This document shows, in pieces, positions 9,852 through 18,662 of a stretch of 64,000 nucleotides of DNA (position 1 is the first letter of the stretch; each line of letters opens with the position of its first letter). This DNA comes from Reichenbachiella faecimaris (GTDB taxonomy: Bacteria > Bacteroidota > Bacteroidia > Cytophagales > Cyclobacteriaceae), in contig NZ_FWYF01000001.1 in assembly GCF_900176375.1 (NCBI RefSeq), positions 434,001-498,000 on the forward strand, given 5' to 3'. Position numbers and translations under genes: made by a program. Under the pieces are notes generated by a model that saw nothing but the letters and a program-made list of their open reading frames with translations, made no database searches and was not told the origin of the DNA.

Positions 9852-10466
9852 ATGAGTACCGCGACATTGCTAGACATTGCGATGAATCATTCGGAGAACA
9901 TCATTGATCGTGCCAAACTTGGAGACAAGGGGGCATTCAACAAGCTGGTAAGTCTCTGGCATAAGAGAATTTATAACTTTTCTCTTAAGTATTTCAATGA
10001 CCATGATCTGGCGACAGAAGCAACACAAAAAACCTTTATCAAGGTATTCGACCATCTGGGACAATTGAAGGAAGTAGAAAAATTCAAATCCTGGATTTAT
10101 GTGATTGCTTTGAATCAATGTCGTGAAGAAGATCGCAAGTTTGGTCGTTTGTCCAAGATGTTTGTTTCCTCTGATGAAGTGAGTGAAGTCAAATACAAAC
10201 AGGAACAAACAAGTAGTCCTGAATCAGATTATGTAAAGACTGAAATGAGCGATATAGTAACTGCAGCGATCAATGAATTGGGTGAAGAGCAGAAGGCCGT
10301 GCTGATCATGAAGGAATATGAAGGGTTGAAATTCAGAGAAATTGCCGAAGTATTGAACGTTTCTGAAAATACAGTAAAGTCCAGATTGTATTACGGACTG
10401 AGCCATTTGAAAAAAATATTAGAAAAAAGTAGAGCATTTAACGAGTCATACCATGATGGAAAATAA
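9852..10466 (+). CDS. ECF-family RNA polymerase sigma factor
   Basis: Sigma region 2 is visible at about residues 20-88 (FNKLVSLWHKRIYNFSLKYF, then ATEATQKTFIKVF and WIYVIALNQC). Sigma region 4 is at about 139-192, with a helix-turn-helix LKFREIAEVLNVSENTVKSRLYYGL. There is no region 1 or 3, as expected for ECF sigma-70. The first ATG is at 9852; an ATG at 9882 (MNHSENI) would fit the family as well. The gene overlaps the following anti-sigma gene by 14 bases, so translation is probably coupled. It would direct RNA polymerase to a small regulon, probably including its own operon. Confidence 0.93.
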   Translation: MSTATLLDIAMNHSENIIDRAKLGDKGAFNKLVSLWHKRIYNFSLKYFNDHDLATEATQKTFIKVFDHLGQLKEVEKFKSWIYVIALNQCREEDRKFGRLSKMFVSSDEVSEVKYKQEQTSSPESDYVKTEMSDIVTAAINELGEEQKAVLIMKEYEGLKFREIAEVLNVSENTVKSRLYYGLSHLKKILEKSRAFNESYHDGK

Positions 10467-11277
10467 AATTGATGAGGCAAAAATCATCGACTATTTGTAT
10501 GGTGAATTGCCCGAAGAGGAGATCAAAGAAATAGAAACCCTGCTGAAAGAAAATCCAGAAATGAAACTGGAAATGGCAGGCATGCAAGCCACACGTCTGG
10601 CTTTAGAATCTCTTGAAGATAAAGAAACCATCCCTCCTACTTATATATTCAACGATAAGAAAGACACGATTTCTTTTGTTCAATCTTCTGCATTTAGATG
10701 GATTGGATCTATTGCGGCAGGCCTTACTTTATTGCTAGTTTCTGCAGCATTATTGAACTTTAATATGTCCAGAACTCCCCAAAGCATCCAAATTGGATTT
10801 GGAGCTCTTTCCCCTTTGCCTGATGAAGAGCTGAACAAGGAAAACGTGAAAGTTTGGATGGCTGAGGTCATGGATGAATATGAAACTAGTACAGATCAGA
10901 AAATTGCTGCTGTACAGACCAAACTGACTTCTGAAATGGAAAGTCAGGATCAGAAAAACATAGCCTTGATGTCTAGCATGATGAAAAGTCACGCTGCTGG
11001 CACAGGTCAATTGATGCAACAATATGTGGCACAACTCAATGACGAGAACAAAGATATTATCCAAAATTTCTTTACCGTATCATCAGAGAAACAAAAGAAA
11101 TATGTAAAAACAGTCATGGCGGATTTCAACGAATTCTATCAGAATCAGAGAAACTACGACATGCGATTGATTGAGACTAGCTTAAGCAAAATACAAAACA
11201 ATCAGGATGTGAAGCAATTGGAACAAGACCAGTTGCTCGCCAGCCTGTACGACATGGTCAAAACTCAAAGTAAATAA
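10453..11277 (+). CDS. Probable membrane anti-sigma factor
   Basis: The cytoplasmic N-terminus (DEAKIIDYLYGELPEEEIKEIETLL) looks like the helical sigma-binding segment of Bacteroidota anti-sigma factors, without a zinc-finger HxxxCxxC. One membrane segment follows at about residues 78-104. The remaining 170 residues lie outside and are helical and charged, with many Q/M/K. They resemble a periplasmic coiled-coil sensor more than a FecR domain. Overlap with the sigma gene and an 8-base gap to the next gene support a three-gene operon. The role as anti-sigma is inferred from position and topology. Confidence 0.8.
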   Translation: MMENKIDEAKIIDYLYGELPEEEIKEIETLLKENPEMKLEMAGMQATRLALESLEDKETIPPTYIFNDKKDTISFVQSSAFRWIGSIAAGLTLLLVSAALLNFNMSRTPQSIQIGFGALSPLPDEELNKENVKVWMAEVMDEYETSTDQKIAAVQTKLTSEMESQDQKNIALMSSMMKSHAAGTGQLMQQYVAQLNDENKDIIQNFFTVSSEKQKKYVKTVMADFNEFYQNQRNYDMRLIETSLSKIQNNQDVKQLEQDQLLASLYDMVKTQSK

Positions 11278-11285
11278 GCACACGT

Positions 11286-12701
11286 ATGAAAATTAAGTAT
11301 TTGCTAATTGCAACAACATTCCTTATCCAAGGCACTTCTCTTTGGGGTCAGGAAATCGATCAAGAAAAGATGGATCGTGATCTCAAAATTGCTGAAGATG
11401 TGGTCTCCTCTCTTGTAAAAGGGGAATCTAATGATGGTAGGTTTTATGCAGCAAGCCCTAAGGCCAGCTATATCCCTGGTTTTGGGGTCATGATTGACCT
11501 TAATAGCTCGGGTAAGTTCTACTCAAATAATTTTGACCCTTCCTTCGACTTCAGATTTTCTTTTGACGAGGAGGATTTCAGAATTGATATCAATGATATG
11601 GTAGAACTTGAAATGCAAGCTGAAATGTTAGCCAGACAAGCTGAAGAAATTGAACATCAAGCTGAAATCATAGAAAGGGAAAATGAAAGAATGCTCCGTG
11701 ACCAACAACGCGCATTGGAAGAAAAAGAACGTGCGCTAGAAAGGCAAATGGAACAACTAGAGCGACAACGCGAAAGAGAAGAAGATAGAATGAAGCATGA
11801 GAGAGAACGAATAAAACGAAGCGAAGTAAACAGAATAGTGATAGATACTGACGATGAATACACTTATCGCTATTCTTATAGTAATTCTGACGAAAATGAT
11901 GAGGACGATAAAGGTCACAGATATGTAACTCGTGGTTATCAGAAGGATTTTGAAGATTTAAAGCCTTTATATAGAAAGGTCATGACCACTTTCTTAACTG
12001 ATTATGCAGACCTGATTGGGCAACTTGCAGACAACGAACAAGTCATGCTTATCACTAAAGGTGGGCCTCAAGGGTTTGGAGCAGTTTATTTAACTTCTAC
12101 AGATCAGGCAGGAAAGTTTAGTGCGTCTACCACAAGAAAAAATATTGCAGATTTTAAAGCTGGTAGAGTTTCACGAACGGCTTTTGAAAATGGAATCAAT
12201 TTCGCTGAAAGCAAAGGAGAAGAACGAGTAGCTGCTGATCTAGAATTATTTTCGAGTATACTTCAGCGACTTTATAAAACTGATTTGGCAACTACCTATT
12301 ATACTTCTTCACCAATTTCTTACGAAAGATTAAAAAGTTTTGGCGTCATCTATAGAATGAAAATGTATTCGTCTGTATCCATGGGCAGAGATAGTTATCG
12401 AATGCCGACACAGCGCAAGAGCAATCTTAGTCGAGAGGAAAGAAATAAAGAGGTCATGGCCTTATATCCGCAGTTCATCAGAGAGTTCAAAAAGAACATC
12501 ATAGACTATGGTAAAACCATTAAGAGTTTAGCTGAGGACGAATCCATGCTTTTTCAAATCAGGCTTACAGAATGCAATAGCTGTGATATACCTAATGAAA
12601 TTAACGTACTGGTAAAAAATCAAACGTTATTGGACTTGGATGCCGGCAAAATCAGCGAAAGTCAAGCCATTGCTCAAATTCAAATCAAAGAAGCTAGCTA
12701 G
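11286..12701 (+). CDS. Exported coiled-coil protein, probable output of the sigma/anti-sigma operon
   Basis: A signal peptide (KYLLIATTFLIQGTSLWGQ) precedes a beta-rich segment with SFDFRFSFDEEDFRIDIND. A long, strongly charged heptad-like coiled coil follows at about residues 106-182, made of E, R and Q. The C-terminal 270 residues contain two helical or mixed modules with phrases SLAEDESMLFQIRLTECNSCD and LADNEQVMLITKGGP, which look like a duplicated unit (both preceded by an aspartate/tyrosine-rich helix ending in ADL/IGQLADNE or KSLAEDE). I know of no named family. A terminator follows at 12731. Confidence 0.82.
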   Translation: MKIKYLLIATTFLIQGTSLWGQEIDQEKMDRDLKIAEDVVSSLVKGESNDGRFYAASPKASYIPGFGVMIDLNSSGKFYSNNFDPSFDFRFSFDEEDFRIDINDMVELEMQAEMLARQAEEIEHQAEIIERENERMLRDQQRALEEKERALERQMEQLERQREREEDRMKHERERIKRSEVNRIVIDTDDEYTYRYSYSNSDENDEDDKGHRYVTRGYQKDFEDLKPLYRKVMTTFLTDYADLIGQLADNEQVMLITKGGPQGFGAVYLTSTDQAGKFSASTTRKNIADFKAGRVSRTAFENGINFAESKGEERVAADLELFSSILQRLYKTDLATTYYTSSPISYERLKSFGVIYRMKMYSSVSMGRDSYRMPTQRKSNLSREERNKEVMALYPQFIREFKKNIIDYGKTIKSLAEDESMLFQIRLTECNSCDIPNEINVLVKNQTLLDLDAGKISESQAIAQIQIKEAS

Positions 12702-12730
12702 TCAAAAATTATAATTTTAAGTATAGTCTG

Positions 12731-12759
12731 GGGACGCCTTAAGCAAGCGTCCCTTTTTT
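12731..12759 (+). terminator. Rho-independent terminator of the sigma operon
   Basis: GGGACGC (12731-12737) pairs with GCGTCCC (12747-12753), followed by six T's. The T-run reaches the stop codon of the convergent gene ending at 12758. Confidence 0.85.
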
Positions 12760-14203
12760 ATATCTCAAACATTTTGGCCGCTTGTTCCTCATTATTATCT
12801 ACAGCTGATTTTTGCAGTGTGAAATCATTGGTTTTTATGTCATAGACATAGTCCTCTTTCAATTCCTGTTTGTTTTTGGCTATGTACTCGATGGCATCAA
12901 GTGCTCGGTCTAATTGACCATCTGTCATTGTGGGGTGAAGGGACATTCTGGCCCAGCCTGGTTTACCTGTCAGGTTTTGATTGTCAATTCCATCCGTTAA
13001 ACGTTTAGACTGAGATTGATCCAATTCAAACAAATAATGACAATATGTACTAGCACAAGCCCAGCCACCTCTTATCTGGATACCAAATCGATCATTCATA
13101 ATCCTAACCACTGCATTATAATGAATGTCGTCAATATTGAAAGAAACCACTCCAATCCGCTTGGATTCCTGCTCTCCTACTATTCTTACGCCCTCTATAT
13201 TATTCATTCTTTTGAAAGCTTTGGCAACCAGTTCCTCCTCTCTTTTTTCGATCTCAGCAGTTCCCATTTTTTCTTTTAGCCGAATCGCAAGAGCAGCTCT
13301 AATCGCCTGAAGAAACCCTGGTGTACCGCCATCTTCCTTTGCCTCATCATTAGATGTAAATCCATATTCACCCCAGGGATTCGTCCAAGTCACATTTCCG
13401 CCTCCAGGTACGCACGATTTTCCGTTATAAATGTTCTTATCAAAAAGCATTACTCCACAAGCACCAGGCCCTCCCAAAAATTTATGTGGGGAAAAATAGA
13501 TAGCATCCAATTGTTGCAACTCATTTTCTGGATGCATGTCGAGTGAGACGTAAGGTGCAGTGGCCGCATAGTCCACAAAACAATATCCACCATTCTTGTG
13601 CATCACTTCAGCCATTTCATGAATAGGTGTAATCACACCAGTAACGTTAGAGCCAGCTGTAAAAGCGCCAATCTTCAATTTCCTATCTGCATACTTGTCG
13701 ATTTCAGTTTGCAGTAGTGCAAGATCTATTTTCAAATCTTTGCCTGGAGGAACGATCACTACATCAGCCACTGTTTCCATCCAAGAAACATGATGAGAAT
13801 GATGCTCCATATGCGTGATAAAAACAATTGGACGGTCAGCATCTGCCAATTGAGGCATATTTTGCTGAACGCACAGTCCCAAAATTTGCTGCAAGCGAAG
13901 CACTCCACCAGTCATTCCTGACCCTGTCAACACCAGCATATCCTCTTCAGAAGCATTCACATGATTTCGAATGATTTGTTTGGCCTGATTGTAAGCTGTA
14001 GTCATCAGGCTGCCTGTCTTGTTCGAATAAGAATGGGTATTGGCTACCCAAGGACCAAATTTATTAGAAATCGCATCTTCTATAGGAGCATACAATCTGC
14101 CACTTGCCACCCAATCCGCATATAACATTTCAAAACTACCAAAAGGTGTATCGAAAGATTGGCTACAGCCAACGACGTTTTTTCTTATCTCATCGAAATT
14201 CAT
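12758..14203 (-). CDS. Class V aminotransferase-fold PLP enzyme, cysteine-desulfurase/selenocysteine-lyase-like
   Basis: The PLP lysine sits in the motif SPHKFLGGPGACG (about residues 238-250), and the histidine cluster MEHHSHHVSW near 132-141 is typical of SufS/IscS-like enzymes. Near the C-terminus, IQIRGGWACASTYCHYLF corresponds to the loop that carries the catalytic cysteine in group II cysteine desulfurases (RxGxxCA). At 481 residues it is longer than SufS (about 405), owing to a C-terminal extension. The likely chemistry is sulfur or similar group removal from a cysteine-type substrate. No suf genes are adjacent, so a dedicated role in Fe-S assembly is unproven. Transcribed alone, convergent with the sigma operon. 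Confidence 0.85.
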   Translation of the reverse strand: MNFDEIRKNVVGCSQSFDTPFGSFEMLYADWVASGRLYAPIEDAISNKFGPWVANTHSYSNKTGSLMTTAYNQAKQIIRNHVNASEEDMLVLTGSGMTGGVLRLQQILGLCVQQNMPQLADADRPIVFITHMEHHSHHVSWMETVADVVIVPPGKDLKIDLALLQTEIDKYADRKLKIGAFTAGSNVTGVITPIHEMAEVMHKNGGYCFVDYAATAPYVSLDMHPENELQQLDAIYFSPHKFLGGPGACGVMLFDKNIYNGKSCVPGGGNVTWTNPWGEYGFTSNDEAKEDGGTPGFLQAIRAALAIRLKEKMGTAEIEKREEELVAKAFKRMNNIEGVRIVGEQESKRIGVVSFNIDDIHYNAVVRIMNDRFGIQIRGGWACASTYCHYLFELDQSQSKRLTDGIDNQNLTGKPGWARMSLHPTMTDGQLDRALDAIEYIAKNKQELKEDYVYDIKTNDFTLQKSAVDNNEEQAAKMFEI

Positions 14204-14306
14204 TGGATCATTGTTATTTGGATTGCAAATTTACACATCTAACTGAATGAACAAATTAATTGTAAGCCTTAGTCATTCCCATATAATTAGACTCGGTCTT
14301 GTCAGC

Positions 14307-14314
14307 TAGTTTTG
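14307..14314 (+). promoter_or_regulatory. Candidate -7 element upstream of the TPR histidine kinase
   Basis: TAGTTTTG matches TAnnTTTG and lies 60 bases before the ATG. I see no good TTTG at the usual distance upstream, so this is tentative. Confidence 0.3.
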
Positions 14315-14373
14315 TTTATTTTACCCCATCTTAGTATCACATATTTATCTTGATTTATTGAGCATAAACTGAA

Positions 14374-16290
14374 ATGAGATTTCTGATCTTACTGTCTTAC
14401 TTTATAGGGATAACTGTGTCATCTACAATGGCACAATCGAATCAGTCAATTTCAAGTATTGACAGTCTGAAATCCTTAACAAAAGTTTCAGCAGATAGCT
14501 CTTTGGTAGATATTTACAATGAGTTGAGTTGGAGTTATAGAAACATTGATATCGACTCTGCTATTCATTTTGCAGAACAAGCGCTCCTGCTTTCTAGAGA
14601 GTTAAATTACTTGAATGGCATAAATCACAGCTTAAACTACCTAGGTATTGCTTACCGAAATCGTAGCAACTACTCAAAGGCATTGGAACTGTTTTTTGAA
14701 GCACTCAAGTCTTCTGAATATTCAAAAGATCTGCAAGAAATCAGTTATACACTTATCAACATTGGCAACATATATATATTTCAAACCAACTATGAAGGCG
14801 CCATTGATTACTTCCAGCGTGCGTTAGAAAATGCCAAAATGATTGACAACAAAAACATCATTGCCTATTGCTATCTAAACATTGGGAGATCACTAGTGGG
14901 ACTAGAAAGGTATCAGGCAGCAGAAGAAAATTATAAAAAGGCACAAGAGATTCGTTTGAATATGAATGATCTTGAAGGGATTGTTATTTCAAATGTAGAT
15001 ATGGCAGAACTGTACATCAAACAAAACTTGCCTGACAAAGCACTAAAACTGCTCACAGAGAATTTAGTAAATGTCAAACATCTGAATCACACCAGTACCT
15101 TGAGTTTGAGCTATATCAATATTGCACGTACTTATATGATGAAAAAGAATCTTGTATTGGCGAAAGAATATATTCAAAAAAGCATGATTCTAAACAAAGC
15201 TCACGGGCTAATAAATAACGAATCACAAGCTCTTCAACTGCTGTCTGAAATACTCGAAAAATCACAAGACTATGATCAGGCATTATCATATTTCAAACTG
15301 TATGTGGCTACCAAAGACTCCATTTTCAATGAAGAAAACACAAGGAAAATCGAGTCCTTGCATGCCCAATACCAAAGTGAAAAAACTGAAGTAGAAACCA
15401 AATATCTAAGAGAACAAACGCGACTCAATGAAGTAATTATTAAGCGTCAGCGAGCCATTATAGCACTAGCGATTATTGCCTGTGTGCTGTTCCTTATAGT
15501 CGCGATAGTTGCCTTCTGGTCTAGCAATGAACGCAAAAAGTTAAATGCTCAGATTGAAGAACAAAAGGAAAAGGCCTATAAACACAATAACGACTTGATT
15601 GATATAAATAATGAAAAGAATAATCTGATCCGCATTCTTTCTCATGACCTTAGGGCTCCTATCAATAATATTAAAGGTCTTACAGAAATTCATCAATCTG
15701 AGCATGAAGAATTTGGAGCTAAGGAAAACCAAACACTTAATCTTATAAAAAGTGAGTCTGACCGTATACTTTCAATGATTAGCAAGATCTTGAACGTAGA
15801 AGCACTCAATATTGAATCAAAAAAAGAAAATCTAGAAAAGGTGAATGTCATTCAGGTATTGAATGAAACCATTGGTAGTTTCGGGACAAGTGCCAAAACC
15901 AAACAAATCAAAATAGTTGGGAACTTTCCAGAACAAGAGGTAGCCATTTTGGGTGATAAAGTACACCTTCATCAGGTTCTCGAAAACCTTGTGTCAAATG
16001 CCTTGAAATTTTCACAGCCTCACACCACTATTACGCTTGGGTTAGAAATCGTAGGTCAAGCAGCTCAAATATTTATACAAGACCAGGGGCCCGGTCTAAC
16101 TGAAGATGATAAAGACAAAATCTTTAAGAAATTTCAAACGCTAAGTGCCAAACCAACTGCTAACGAAGTATCCACAGGATTGGGTCTTTCAATCGTGAAA
16201 AAGTATGTAGAACAAATGAAGGGAAAAATTTGGTATGAAAGTGAACTAGGCAAGGGCACCAAATTCATTGTGCAATTTGCTATGGCCTAG
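14374..16290 (+). CDS. TPR-containing membrane sensor histidine kinase
   Basis: A signal peptide (residues 1-20) is followed by about six tetratricopeptide repeats (about 48-320; for example LNYLGIAYRNRSNYSKALELFFEAL). A coiled coil and one transmembrane helix come next (about 361-383). The cytoplasmic part has HisKA with H424 in RILSHDLRAPINNIKGL and a HATPase_c domain with NLVSNALKFS (N-box), DQGPGL and GLGLSIVKKYV. The TPR region faces the periplasm and would read a protein or envelope signal; phosphate goes to a response regulator that is not encoded nearby, so it is an orphan kinase in this window. It is convergent, 4 bases apart, with the DUF4302 gene. Confidence 0.92.
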   Translation: MRFLILLSYFIGITVSSTMAQSNQSISSIDSLKSLTKVSADSSLVDIYNELSWSYRNIDIDSAIHFAEQALLLSRELNYLNGINHSLNYLGIAYRNRSNYSKALELFFEALKSSEYSKDLQEISYTLINIGNIYIFQTNYEGAIDYFQRALENAKMIDNKNIIAYCYLNIGRSLVGLERYQAAEENYKKAQEIRLNMNDLEGIVISNVDMAELYIKQNLPDKALKLLTENLVNVKHLNHTSTLSLSYINIARTYMMKKNLVLAKEYIQKSMILNKAHGLINNESQALQLLSEILEKSQDYDQALSYFKLYVATKDSIFNEENTRKIESLHAQYQSEKTEVETKYLREQTRLNEVIIKRQRAIIALAIIACVLFLIVAIVAFWSSNERKKLNAQIEEQKEKAYKHNNDLIDINNEKNNLIRILSHDLRAPINNIKGLTEIHQSEHEEFGAKENQTLNLIKSESDRILSMISKILNVEALNIESKKENLEKVNVIQVLNETIGSFGTSAKTKQIKIVGNFPEQEVAILGDKVHLHQVLENLVSNALKFSQPHTTITLGLEIVGQAAQIFIQDQGPGLTEDDKDKIFKKFQTLSAKPTANEVSTGLGLSIVKKYVEQMKGKIWYESELGKGTKFIVQFAMA

Positions 16291-16293
16291 GGT

Positions 16294-17760
16294 CTACTGA
16301 ACCAGCAAGAACTCATAGTTATTGCAAGCATTGTAGAGGGTGAAAACATCCAAATCAGATCCACTGCTCCTGAAAAAATCATACGCTGCATGAATTTCAC
16401 CTCCTCCAGTACCGAAAATTTCATCAGTGATAGCTGCTAAGTTTGTTCTTTCTTCATTGGTAAGATCACAGGGATAGTAATCATCCAAGGGGTCTGTACT
16501 TGTAGTGAATTGTATCTCCACTTTGTTATCTACAGCACTTACTACATCAAATTTTCTTAATCCCAATCTTAAATTACCATTTTCATCCTCATAATACAAT
16601 CCCACAGCGTTCTCTGGTTGCACCAACGAATCCGCACTGCAAGCGTAATAAGCACTGTCACTATCAATAAAACCGTAATTAAAGGCAAAACCTGTTGCCG
16701 TTGGGAAGTAATCATTAATTGATCCTGCTCGTGACATGGAGATACCATCTGCATCAGCCACAAAGAACACATTCACACTGTATGGGCTATCTTCCATGGG
16801 TTGGAATTCAGTCCCTTTTACATCATATAATGTCTTGTACATAGTTGCACTACCAAGACCCGTGGACGAACCTGTATACACTGGTGAGTTGGCCGTGCCA
16901 CCCGTACAAAGTATTTCTCCAGTTTCCGAAAAGGTAGATAAAGTCATTTCTGAAAAATTGAATGCTGCTCCCATAAAAGTAGTCTCCAAAGGTTCGGTCA
17001 GCACCAATTTTCCATCAAAAAACCCGTATCCAGATTCATGCTCTAGCTCAAGGGTATTGTTTGTGGCAGAAATATCCGAAGTCGTCACTCCCTCAGCCAA
17101 ATTTCTTATGGTTACACTTCGCTCCACAAGATTCATTGACCAAAAAATAGACACATTCCTGTCTGTCAATGCGATTTGCTGCATAGGGCCAATAAATAGT
17201 GAGCTAATGGTATCATAAGCTAATAAATTCTCCGCCAATTCTCTTGAAAAAACATCTGAAGCATCAGCACCAGCAGGCTCTAAAGATATGACGGTTTGCT
17301 CACCATCATTATCTGATTTACTAGCAAACCTTAAGTTGTCTCCCTCCTTATCCACATAGTAAAATTCAAACTCAGCACCGAATGTGGATTGGTTTTGTTC
17401 GAACAAATAGTGCAGTACAGCATACGTCTCGAAAACCAATTCCAAACTCAGTCTGGTATCTATCCGATAAGAAACAGTTTGGTCGTAAAAATAATCGTTA
17501 TCTCCTGGGACGTCGGATTGAATTCTTACCGTACCATCATCATTAAAATTGAGAAGAATATAAAATATTCCAGACTCAAGTGTTGGCTGATAATTGAGCA
17601 CCCATCCGTTTGTCGGAGCAACCAGATCATCACGTAAATTACTAATGGCCTCTGCACTTCGTTCAGCCGGGGGCGTTATTTTTTCCAGTCCATTATCACA
17701 TGATGAAAGGAAAACAATTGCTACAAGAAGTAATAAAATATTTTTTACCATAGTGATCAT
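16294..17760 (-). CDS. DUF4302-family lipoprotein of the SusC/SusD operon
   Basis: The protein starts with MITMVKNILLLLVAIVFLSSC, a lipoprotein signal. The N-terminal half matches DUF4302 as I know it: APTNGWVLNYQPTLESGIFYILLNFNDDGTVRIQSD, then SYRIDTRLSLELVFETYAVLHYL and GAEFEFYYVDKEGDNLRF. The family is common next to SusC/SusD and Peptidase_Mx1 genes, and its biochemical role is not known; surface ligand binding is a reasonable guess. The start ATG at 17760 overlaps the TGA of the peptidase gene (ATGA), suggesting coupled translation; an ATG at 17751 is also possible. It is the last gene of the operon. Confidence 0.85.
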   Translation of the reverse strand: MITMVKNILLLLVAIVFLSSCDNGLEKITPPAERSAEAISNLRDDLVAPTNGWVLNYQPTLESGIFYILLNFNDDGTVRIQSDVPGDNDYFYDQTVSYRIDTRLSLELVFETYAVLHYLFEQNQSTFGAEFEFYYVDKEGDNLRFASKSDNDGEQTVISLEPAGADASDVFSRELAENLLAYDTISSLFIGPMQQIALTDRNVSIFWSMNLVERSVTIRNLAEGVTTSDISATNNTLELEHESGYGFFDGKLVLTEPLETTFMGAAFNFSEMTLSTFSETGEILCTGGTANSPVYTGSSTGLGSATMYKTLYDVKGTEFQPMEDSPYSVNVFFVADADGISMSRAGSINDYFPTATGFAFNYGFIDSDSAYYACSADSLVQPENAVGLYYEDENGNLRLGLRKFDVVSAVDNKVEIQFTTSTDPLDDYYPCDLTNEERTNLAAITDEIFGTGGGEIHAAYDFFRSSGSDLDVFTLYNACNNYEFLLVQ

Positions 17761-18662
17761 AATCTAGATTGTGCAGATGCTCTCAATTCATCCAAATCTA
17801 TTCCAGTAGACCTCAGATAATGCTCTTTAATTGCATTTAATTTTTCTAAAATAAGCACTCTACCTGCATTACGATTTTCACAAGCAGCAGTAGTACAATT
17901 GTCTTCTAAAGTGATATAATCATCAATAAAATCGGCTTCTGCCATATAAAATGCTATGGTTTCGGCAAAGTCTTCATTTGGACTGCTTGTAGCATAAGGA
18001 GAAACAAAACCTCTCATAAGCGCATCTTCTTCAGTTAGATTGAACCAAGAACCAGCACTACTGTACCCAGATGCGGCTATTTCTTCAAATGCACTTGGTA
18101 GCTTGTCATTTTGATGCACAATATGAGCAAACTCATGATAGACAGTATGTAACTGTCTCAGCAACCATTCGTCATCATCAAAATCAATTGAATTCACATC
18201 CGTGAAAGTTATTCTTGCCCCTGCATCAGCTGTACCCAAGGTTACCGTACCATCGCCATTGAAAATCAACCCGCCTAAAAAAACCAGCTCTGCTGGCACG
18301 TACCTTCTGAAATAAGCTTCACCACCATCAACATCCGCATAAACATCTATCCAATACTCCTCAATCAAGTCTAGCATGGGACGTACTACTTCCAGCTTAG
18401 GAGGCGTTACTCTTTGGCCTGGATCCACGAAATTATCAACGAATTTGTATCGAATCGCAATTCCATATTCTTCTGTAAAATTGGCCTCTATATACTTGTC
18501 CAGATCTGTTTTGGCTTCTTCTACCCCTTGAACTGGCTCTTCCAATTTATCTTCTTCAAAACAAGAAGTAATTATTGAAATCATCCCCAATAACAACAAA
18601 CACTTGCGCCAATACTTCCCACCCCCCATGGTAGATGATATGTTTTTCATTTTATCTTTCAT
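17757..18662 (-). CDS. Zinc-binding metallopeptidase lipoprotein, Peptidase_Mx1-like
   Basis: A lipoprotein signal ends in SIITSC. The zinc-binding motif HEFAHIVHQ, in LHTVYHEFAHIVHQNDKLPSAFEE (about residues 170-185), is of the HExxH type, with a probable third ligand in the downstream DFAETIAFYM region (around 231-240). This arrangement is that of the putative zinc-binding metallopeptidase family found in Bacteroidota SusC/SusD operons. It probably cleaves a peptide or glycopeptide at the cell surface. The assigned start overlaps susD by 11 bases; a downstream ATG (about 18629) would shorten the long n-region of the signal. Confidence 0.87.
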   Translation of the reverse strand: MKDKMKNISSTMGGGKYWRKCLLLLGMISIITSCFEEDKLEEPVQGVEEAKTDLDKYIEANFTEEYGIAIRYKFVDNFVDPGQRVTPPKLEVVRPMLDLIEEYWIDVYADVDGGEAYFRRYVPAELVFLGGLIFNGDGTVTLGTADAGARITFTDVNSIDFDDDEWLLRQLHTVYHEFAHIVHQNDKLPSAFEEIAASGYSSAGSWFNLTEEDALMRGFVSPYATSSPNEDFAETIAFYMAEADFIDDYITLEDNCTTAACENRNAGRVLILEKLNAIKEHYLRSTGIDLDELRASAQSRL

